From the NCBI GenBank assembly GCA_963714145.1, contig OY970235.1, positions 7,626,001 to 7,690,000 of the forward strand: a DNA stretch of 64,000 bases, written 5' to 3'. Position 1 is the first letter of the stretch; the number at the start of each line of letters is the position of its first letter. This DNA is from JBBWZH01 sp035544115. Its GTDB lineage: Bacteria > Actinomycetota > Actinomycetes > Mycobacteriales > CADCTP01. The translations under genes and the position numbers were made by a program. The notes beneath the pieces are model-generated. The model made no database searches. It saw only the letters and a program-made list of their open reading frames with translations, and was not told where the DNA came from. Shown piece after piece: positions 55,108 through 61,212 of the stretch.

Positions 55108-56682
55108 GTGCTTTGCGGCGACGTAGGCCAAACACTGCCAGCACCGCCGGGAGATCGAACGGGGGAATTGGAGGCGCCGCCTCGGGAAGAGTGCGGCGTC
55201 TTCGGCGTTTGGGCGCCCGGCGAGGATGTGGCCAAGCTCACCTACTACGGGCTGTATGCGTTGCAGCACCGGGGGCAGGAGGCGGCCGGGATCGCCGTGT
55301 CCGATGGGGCGGCGCTGGTCGTCTACAAGGATCTCGGGCTGGTGGCTCAGGTCTTCGACGAGCCGACGCTGAGCAGCCTGCGTGGGCACATCGCGATCGG
55401 GCACACCCGGTACTCCACCACCGGGTCGTCCACCTGGGAGAACGCGCAGCCGGCGTTCCGCACCACGCGGGCCGGCACCGGGCTGGCGCTCGGTCACAAC
55501 GGCAACCTGATCAATACCCTGGAGCTGGCGGCCCGGGCCGCGGCCGAAGGCATGCTGGACGGGGCCGACCGCGGCGGCGCGCCGACCACCGACAGCGACG
55601 TGATGACCGGCCTGCTCGCCGCCCGTCCGGACCTGTCGGTGGAGGCCGCCGCGCTGGAGGTGCTGCCCACCCTGCAGGGCGCCTTCTCGCTGGTGTTCAT
55701 GGATGAGCACACCCTGTACGCGGCGCGTGACTCGCACGGGTTCCGCCCGCTCGTGCTGGGCCGGCTCGACCGCGGCTGGGTGATCGCCAGCGAGACCGCC
55801 GCGCTGGACATCGTCGGCGCCTCGTTCGTCCGCGAGATCGAGCCCGGCGAACTGATCGCGATCGACGGGGACGGGCTGCGCTCCGAGCGGTTCGCGCCGC
55901 CGCACCCCAAGGGCTGCCTGTTCGAGTACGTCTACCTGGCCCGGCCGGACACCACCATCTCCGGCCGGAACGTGCACGCCGCCCGGGTCGAGGTGGGCCG
56001 CCGGCTGGCCGGCGAGCACCCGGCCGACGCCGACCTGGTCATCCCGGTGCCCGAGTCGGGCACGCCGGCCGCCATCGGGTACGCCGAGGCGTCCGGCATC
56101 CCGTACGGGCTCGGGTTGGTCAAGAACGCGTACGTGGGCCGCACCTTCATCCAGCCGTCGCAGACCATCCGGCAGCTCGGCATCCGGCTCAAGCTGAACC
56201 CGCTGCGGGACGTCCTGCGCGGCAAGCGGGTCGTGGTCGTCGACGACTCGATCGTCCGCGGCAACACCCAGCGGGCGCTGGTCCGCATGCTGCGCGAGGC
56301 CGGGGCGATCGAGGTGCACGTGCGCATCTCGTCACCGCCGGTGAAGTGGCCCTGCTTCTACGGCATCGACTTCGCCACCCGAGCCGAACTGGTCGCCAGC
56401 GACCTCGACATCGACGGGATCCGCCGCTCGATCGGCGCCGACTCGCTCGGCTACGTCTCGCTGGACGGCCTGGTCGCCGCGTCCGAGCAGCCGCGTACCC
56501 GACTCTGCCGGGCCTGCTTCGACGGCGAATACCCGATCCCGCTGCCGGAGCCCGCGCTGATGGGCAAGCACGTACTCGAAGGCATCGCGCAGCGGGTCGA
56601 ACCGGTCGAGCGGACCGGTGAGACGCCGACTACCGCGTTGCCGCGTGGCTACGGAGCCGAGGATGCGCTACTGCGCCCGTGA
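55108..56682 (+). CDS. purF: Amidophosphoribosyltransferase
   Basis: 524 aa. Committed step of purine synthesis (PRPP + Gln to phosphoribosylamine). A propeptide of 28 residues precedes nucleophile Cys29 (REECGVFGVW), exposed by cleavage as in the B. subtilis type. PRPP loop VVVVDDSIVRGNTQ (about residues 373-386). C-terminal Cys residues (CRACFDG, PPVKWPCFYG) fit the 4Fe-4S type. GTG start immediately after the leaderless promoter. The repeat array lies just upstream. purM, its usual partner, does not follow. Confidence 0.97.
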   Translation: MLCGDVGQTLPAPPGDRTGELEAPPREECGVFGVWAPGEDVAKLTYYGLYALQHRGQEAAGIAVSDGAALVVYKDLGLVAQVFDEPTLSSLRGHIAIGHTRYSTTGSSTWENAQPAFRTTRAGTGLALGHNGNLINTLELAARAAAEGMLDGADRGGAPTTDSDVMTGLLAARPDLSVEAAALEVLPTLQGAFSLVFMDEHTLYAARDSHGFRPLVLGRLDRGWVIASETAALDIVGASFVREIEPGELIAIDGDGLRSERFAPPHPKGCLFEYVYLARPDTTISGRNVHAARVEVGRRLAGEHPADADLVIPVPESGTPAAIGYAEASGIPYGLGLVKNAYVGRTFIQPSQTIRQLGIRLKLNPLRDVLRGKRVVVVDDSIVRGNTQRALVRMLREAGAIEVHVRISSPPVKWPCFYGIDFATRAELVASDLDIDGIRRSIGADSLGYVSLDGLVAASEQPRTRLCRACFDGEYPIPLPEPALMGKHVLEGIAQRVEPVERTGETPTTALPRGYGAEDALLRP

Positions 56683-56691
56683 CCCAACTCA

Positions 56692-56722
56692 CGCCGGTCA
56701 GCACGGGTTCGGCTGACCGGCG
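56692..56722. terminator. Bidirectional terminator between purF and DUF3073
   Basis: CGCCGGTCAG and CTGACCGGCG form perfect 10-bp arms around an 11-nt loop between two convergent genes. Confidence 0.85.
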
Positions 56723-56739
56723 AGAGTGGTCTGACGATC

Positions 56740-56928
56740 TCAGTCGGCGCGATCGTCATAGTCCTCGTCATCATCGTCGTGATCGTCCGTACTGGACGAA
56801 CGCGCCGACTGGCCGTCGCTTCCGCCAGCCAGCTCGCGCTGCAGGGCGGTGAGGTCGGTGTCGTGCGCGCTGTACTTCAGCGCACGGGCCACCTTCTGCT
56901 GCTTGGCCTTGGCACGGCCGCGCCCCAT
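56740..56928 (-). CDS. DUF3073 protein
   Basis: 62 aa: MGRGRAKAKQQKVARALKY start and acidic Asp-rich tail (DHDDDDEDYDDR). Family is conserved in actinobacteria next to purM (Rv0810c in M. tuberculosis). Function unknown. GAGGGGG site 6 nt before ATG 56928. It is directly downstream of purF (convergent) here, since purM is missing. Confidence 0.9.
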   Translation of the reverse strand: MGRGRAKAKQQKVARALKYSAHDTDLTALQRELAGGSDGQSARSSSTDDHDDDDEDYDDRAD

Positions 56929-57088
56929 GGCTCGACCCCCTCGCACGAAACAACGGGGCCGGCCTGCTCAAGGCGGCCCCGGCGGTGTGGTCATCGTCGT
57001 GTGACTACGGTACAGCGCCGGACGGGGTTAGGGCACGTCGCCAGACGACGGTCAGGCGGGTCGTCGCTCAGCGGAATTGCCCACTCGC

Positions 57089-58150
57089 TCAGCGGAGCAA
57101 GATCGTACGCAGTCGGCCGACTTCGGCCATCCGTCGCTCAGCCAACCGGTCGGCGGCGACCGCCGGCGGCACGCCCTCCTCGGCGGCCAGCGCGAAGATC
57201 CGCCGGGTGGTGTCGAAGATGCCGGTCGCCTTGGCCCTGGCCCGCTCGAAAACGAAGCCCTCGATCTCGTCCGCGACCTGGATGACGCCGCCGGAGTTCA
57301 CCACGTAGTCGGGCGCATACAGGACGCCACGGTCCTCCAGCAGCTTTTCGATGCCGGGGTGCGCCAGTTGGTTGTTCGCCGCGCCGCAGACCACCTTCGC
57401 GGTCAGCGCCGGCACGGTGTCGTCGTCCAGCGCCCCGCCGAGCGCGCACGGTGCGTACACGTCCAGGTCGGACGTGATCAGCGTCTCGGTGTCGCCCGCC
57501 ACCTCCACCTCGGGGTGGCCGGCCCGGGCCCGCTCGATCGCCTGCTCGTTGACGTCGGTGATGATCACCGCGGCGCCGTCGGTCAGCAGGTGCTCGACCA
57601 GGTGCCGGCCGACCTTGCCGACTCCGGCGACGCCGACCCGCCGGTCGCGCAGCGTCGGCGCCCCCCAGAGGTGCTCGGCCGACGCCCGCATGCCCTGGAA
57701 GACGCCCCAGGCGGTCAGGATCGAGGAATCGCCGGCCCCGCCGTGTTCCGGGGACCGCCCGGTCACGTAGCGGCACTCACGGGCGATGATGTCCATGTCG
57801 GCCACGTCGGTGCCGACGTCGCAGGCGGTGAAGTACCGGCCGCCGAGGGACTGCACGAACCGGCCGTACGCCCGCAGCAGCGGCTCGGTCTTGTCGGTGC
57901 CCGGGTCGCCCCAGATGACCGCCTTGCCGCCGCCCAGGTCCAACCCGGCCAGCGCGTTCTTGTAGGCCATGCCGCGGGACAGGTTCAGCACGTCGGCGAG
58001 CGCCTCCTCCTCCCGCTCGTACGGGTAGAAGCGGGTGCCGCCGAGGGCCGGGCCGAGCGCGCTGGAGAAGATCGCGATGATGGCTCGCAGGCCGGACTGC
58101 CGGTCGTGGCAGAAGACGACCTGTTCGTGTTCGGCGGCGAAAACGCTCAC
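57089..58150 (-). CDS. Leucine/valine/phenylalanine dehydrogenase
   Basis: 353 aa of the Glu/Leu/Phe/Val dehydrogenase family: catalytic Lys in RGMAYKNALAGLDLGGGKAV (about residue 62-82) and Rossmann RVGVAGVGKVGRHLVEHLL (about 170-188). The S. coelicolor order purF-purM-SCO4088-vdh-SCO4090-bldC is reproduced without purM, so valine dehydrogenase is the best name. GTG 58150 with GAGGAG site. It is divergent from the gene at 58340. Confidence 0.9.
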   Translation of the reverse strand: MSVFAAEHEQVVFCHDRQSGLRAIIAIFSSALGPALGGTRFYPYEREEEALADVLNLSRGMAYKNALAGLDLGGGKAVIWGDPGTDKTEPLLRAYGRFVQSLGGRYFTACDVGTDVADMDIIARECRYVTGRSPEHGGAGDSSILTAWGVFQGMRASAEHLWGAPTLRDRRVGVAGVGKVGRHLVEHLLTDGAAVIITDVNEQAIERARAGHPEVEVAGDTETLITSDLDVYAPCALGGALDDDTVPALTAKVVCGAANNQLAHPGIEKLLEDRGVLYAPDYVVNSGGVIQVADEIEGFVFERARAKATGIFDTTRRIFALAAEEGVPPAVAADRLAERRMAEVGRLRTILLR

Positions 58151-58339
58151 TGTGGCTCTCCTCGCTGCGGGTGGATGGGCCAGACCTTCGTGGGGTCGCG
58201 CCCGGGGGAGCCGGTTAGGCTCCACCGACTCACAATAGGGCGGGTACCTCGCACCACGGCTGGATCTCGGTCGAGAAGATCGGCGGCCGGACCGGGCCGG
58301 TGTGGCCTGCGGCGAAGGGGTCCGTGGCACCATCGACCG

Positions 58340-59254
58340 GTGAGCCCTCCGTACGCCGCCGAACTGCGCGTGTACGAGCCGCTGTCGGCGTTTCCGACGG
58401 CTGAGCGGAAGCGCTGGGAGGCCTTCGTGGCGTCCGGGTCGGCGGTCTCCGCTCGGGACGGTCAGCGCCGGGAGCGGCAGCTCGGGCTGCTCGTCGCCTG
58501 CCGGTCGCAGCCCCGGGTGCCCCGTCCGGGCGAGTTCGGCGAGTACGCCTACCTGCTCAGCAGCCACTCCGGCCTGGTCATCTGCCCGTGGCGGACCGAG
58601 CTGCGCAGCTGGGCCGCCGCCGCCGAGCTGGGGTCGGTGCTGCCCGCCGAGCTGGCCGAACTGGCGCTACCCGGGGCCGAGGCCGAGCTGGCCGGCGCCG
58701 AGCACGAGCAGTGGCTGGCCAGCCATCCGCAGGCCCGGGCGCATGTACTGACCAGCCGCTGGGTGGTGCCGGTGCGCTGGTTCCTGCCGTTCCACCGGGA
58801 TGAGCGGCGGCTGCAGCTCGGCCCGCCGGCCCGGCCGCCGACCGGCAGCGCCGAGGCCGCCACCGCCGACGCGGCCGCCGAGCCGGTGGTGGCGGCGGTC
58901 ACCGCGCTGGGCCGTTCCCTGGTCTACCGCACCGAAATGGCCCAGGCGAGGCGCCGGATGGCGCGCGCTTTGGCGGTACTGCGGCGCGCGTTCGACGCAG
59001 GGCCGGTAGTCGGAGCGGTCGAGTCGCTCGGACGCTGGCTGGAGGAGTTCCATCCGCGGTCGATCGTGGAGCTCGACTACGGCGGCATCGTTGACCTGCG
59101 TTCGGACGCGGAGCTGAGGGCGGATGACTCCGTCGGCGACGTCGCCGAGGCGCTGGGCGCGGTTGCGGACGGCGACGCTGACAACGCAGCGCGTGCGTAC
59201 GACCGGGTGATCGAGCGCTGGCGCATAGCGCACCGGGTCGAATCGGCCAACTGA
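58340..59254 (+). CDS. Conserved actinobacterial protein between vdh and bldC (SCO4090-like)
   Basis: 304 aa, soluble, acidic, Ala/Glu-rich helical. Contains no named motif; the PYAAELRVYEPLSAFPTAERKRW start and SRWVVPVRWFLPFHRDERRL (about residue 140-160) are the most conserved-looking parts. GTG 58340; the longer frame upstream runs through the vdh promoter. Location between vdh and bldC matches Streptomyces. Function unknown. Confidence 0.75.
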   Translation: MSPPYAAELRVYEPLSAFPTAERKRWEAFVASGSAVSARDGQRRERQLGLLVACRSQPRVPRPGEFGEYAYLLSSHSGLVICPWRTELRSWAAAAELGSVLPAELAELALPGAEAELAGAEHEQWLASHPQARAHVLTSRWVVPVRWFLPFHRDERRLQLGPPARPPTGSAEAATADAAAEPVVAAVTALGRSLVYRTEMAQARRRMARALAVLRRAFDAGPVVGAVESLGRWLEEFHPRSIVELDYGGIVDLRSDAELRADDSVGDVAEALGAVADGDADNAARAYDRVIERWRIAHRVESAN

Positions 59255-59305
59255 GCGGTCGCGACCATCCGGACTGACCAGGACCACATGGTCTAACCGG
59301 GTCAT

Positions 59306-59334
59306 TTGATCCATGGGGGAGAATGGTGCAATAT
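59306..59334 (+). promoter_or_regulatory. bldC promoter
   Basis: TTGATC and CAATAT with a 17-nt spacer, giving a transcript start near 59341 and a leader of about 48 nt. A perfect inverted repeat GTCGGAC..GTCCGAC (59343-59368) lies in the leader and could be a hairpin or operator, possibly for BldC itself. Confidence 0.55.
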
Positions 59335-59388
59335 GGGTGTTGGTCGGACCTCGACTGGAGTGTCCGACTGTGGCAGAAGGGACGAGCC

Positions 59389-59598
59389 ATGACCACGCGT
59401 CAGACCACCGAAGCCGAACCGCTCCTCACCCCGGCTGAGGTCGCCACGATGTTCCGCGTAGACCCCAAGACCGTGACGCGCTGGGCCAAGGCCGGCAAGC
59501 TCACGTCGATTCGCACCCTCGGCGGCCACCGCCGCTACAAGGAGTCCGAGGTTCGGTCGCTGCTTGACGGCAGCGGTCCCCAGAAGAGCGACTCCTAA
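59389..59598 (+). CDS. bldC: Developmental regulator BldC (MerR-like)
   Basis: 69 aa, essentially a single MerR-type winged helix: LTPAEVATMFRVDPKTVTRW (residues 13-32), then TSIRTLGGHRRYKESEVRSL. In Streptomyces BldC binds direct repeats cooperatively and delays sporulation. ATG with GAAGGGA site. It probably autoregulates. Confidence 0.95.
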   Translation: MTTRQTTEAEPLLTPAEVATMFRVDPKTVTRWAKAGKLTSIRTLGGHRRYKESEVRSLLDGSGPQKSDS

Positions 59599-59604
59599 CC
59601 TCCC

Positions 59605-59631
59605 GGCCGTCCTGGCCTCGCCAGGGCGGCC
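59605..59631 (+). terminator. Terminator after bldC
   Basis: GGCCGTCCTGGC and GCCAGGGCGGCC with one T-G pair and a 3-nt loop. Confidence 0.8.
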
Positions 59632-59639
59632 ACGGCTCC

Positions 59640-59836
59640 ACCCTCGACGTCCGCCAGCGCCGAGCCTCTCCGAGGCCGGCGCTGCTTGCGTCTTGGGGTG
59701 AGTCATTGGGGGGAAGTGCGCGTCGGCACAGCCCACCGGTACGAGCCCCGCGCCGTTGCTTGTCGGCACGGTGTGTGGAACAGCGGCGATGCATGCCGTA
59801 CTGGACGAGGCCGCAGCCACCTGGCTGCGGCCTCGT
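59640..59836 (+). ncRNA. Hairpin-rich segment, possible small RNA locus
   Basis: CAGCGCCGAGCCTCtcc... at 59656-59685 pairs with GAGGCCGGCGCTG, and ACGAGGCCGCAGCCA..TGGCTGCGGCCTCGT at 59805-59836 is a perfect 15-bp stem followed by TCGTTCG, ending just before the next gene. Between them no ORF begins. Two strong hairpins bounding 120 nt suggest a small transcript between bldC and the methyltransferase gene, but no promoter was firmly identified. Confidence 0.35.
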
Positions 59837-59843
59837 TCGTTCG

Positions 59844-60674
59844 GTGCTGGAGATCGACGCCGCGGCGTACCCGCTGGCCGCGGGCGTGCCCCGGACCGCC
59901 GTGCCGGCGGATGTGCCGGCCGATTTCCGGGACGCACGGCTGGCCGGCGAGGTGGGCGACCGGATCTGGTGGCTGCCCGTACCGGGTGCGCCGCCGGCCC
60001 GGGCCGGCCATTGTGGTCGGATGCGGATCGCCCCGGACGGGAGCCCTGTCGAGCTGTACGCCCGGTTGCCGGAACGGACCGCCGAGGCCGAGCTGGTGCA
60101 CCGGCTGCTGCCGCCGGGCGGGGATGTGCTCGACCTCGGCTGCGGCACCGGTCGGCTGGCCGAGCCGCTGGCCCGGCTCGGGCACCCGGTCACCGCGGTG
60201 GACAACGAACCGGCGATGCTCGCCGCGCTGCGGGCGGCCACCGGCGTCCAGGCCGACCTCACCACGCTGGACCTCGGCGCCCGGTTCGCGGCGGTGCTAC
60301 TGATGAGCCACTTCGTGGACATGGCCGACGCCGGGTTCGTGTCGACCGTCCTCGGCGTTGTCCGGCGGCACCTGCGGGACGACGGGTTCGCCCTGGTGGA
60401 GCGGCACCCGCCGGGTTGGGCGAGTGCGGCGCAGGAGTCCGCCGGCGAACGCGACGGCGTCCGGTTCGTGCTGACCGACCTGGACCGGGCCGGTCAGGTG
60501 CTCACCGCGACGGTCCGGTACGAGTTCGACGGCGGCGCCGCCGAGCAGCGATTCAGCGTGCGCGACCTGGACGACGCGAGCCTGGCCGACCTGGCCGCCG
60601 GGGTCGGGCTCCGCCTCGACACGGTGCTGGACGACGCCGGGACTCTCGTGCTGCTCCGCCCCAGGCCCGGCTAA
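59844..60674 (+). CDS. SAM-dependent methyltransferase
   Basis: 276 aa class I methyltransferase: motif I DVLDLGCGTGRLAEPLA (about residues 95-111), motif II TAVDNEPAML, motif IV LMSHFVDMAD. The N-terminal ~60 residues are unlike the core and could recognise a substrate. Product unknown. GTG 59844; the longer frame passes through the strong hairpin and is not credible. Confidence 0.85.
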   Translation: MLEIDAAAYPLAAGVPRTAVPADVPADFRDARLAGEVGDRIWWLPVPGAPPARAGHCGRMRIAPDGSPVELYARLPERTAEAELVHRLLPPGGDVLDLGCGTGRLAEPLARLGHPVTAVDNEPAMLAALRAATGVQADLTTLDLGARFAAVLLMSHFVDMADAGFVSTVLGVVRRHLRDDGFALVERHPPGWASAAQESAGERDGVRFVLTDLDRAGQVLTATVRYEFDGGAAEQRFSVRDLDDASLADLAAGVGLRLDTVLDDAGTLVLLRPRPG

Positions 60675-60910
60675 TCGAGGCCGGCCCCGGTCTCGCCGTC
60701 CGGGTTGGCGTCGTCCGGGTCGGCCAGGAAGAGCTGGATGTGCCAGCCGGCGCCGTCGGCCACCGCGTCCTCCAGGGCGATGCCGGCCGCACGGACCCGG
60801 TCGGACGCCCCGAGCACGCTCGCCGCCGCCGCCGGACTGTCGGTCACCGTGGCCACGTAGGCCCGGATCGCCGTCAGCAACTGGTCGGCGGCGGCTTCGA
60901 TCTCGCTCAT
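60671..60910 (-). CDS. Small acidic protein of unknown function
   Basis: 79 aa, Ala/Asp-rich: MSEIEAAADQLLTAIRAYVA then IQLFLADPDDANPDGETGAGLD. Predicted helix then a short sheet; no named family. Its stop overlaps the convergent methyltransferase stop (CTAA). A longer start upstream is possible. Moderate support: composition is typical of real actinobacterial small proteins. Confidence 0.55.
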   Translation of the reverse strand: MSEIEAAADQLLTAIRAYVATVTDSPAAAASVLGASDRVRAAGIALEDAVADGAGWHIQLFLADPDDANPDGETGAGLD

Positions 60911-61212
60911 GCCGGCTCGCCCCTGGTCGCCGCGCCGGGCGAGGTGGGCGCCGCGGCGTGGTCCGCGCGCGGACCCGGCAGGAGACTCCAAGCGCGCTGT
61001 GTCCATGATTCGCTCGCGGGCTCGCTCATGCGGCGTGAAACTACCGGGCTGCTCACGGCCGTACCGGTGCGGTGCCATGTGGACGGTGCCGCGGCCGGCC
61101 CCGGCGGCTACCGCCCGGTCGGGCGTTGTATCGCGAAATGCCATACCTTTGTCCGCGGTCCGTCCCGGCCTGATCAATCGCTACGACCCGGCTCCCGGGT
61201 AGGCGGGTAGGT
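60911..61212 (+). other. Intergenic region before the SARP gene
   Basis: Contains a lower-G+C patch (61125-61155) and no ORF or RNA that I can name. The SARP start lies at the right end. Confidence 0.4.
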
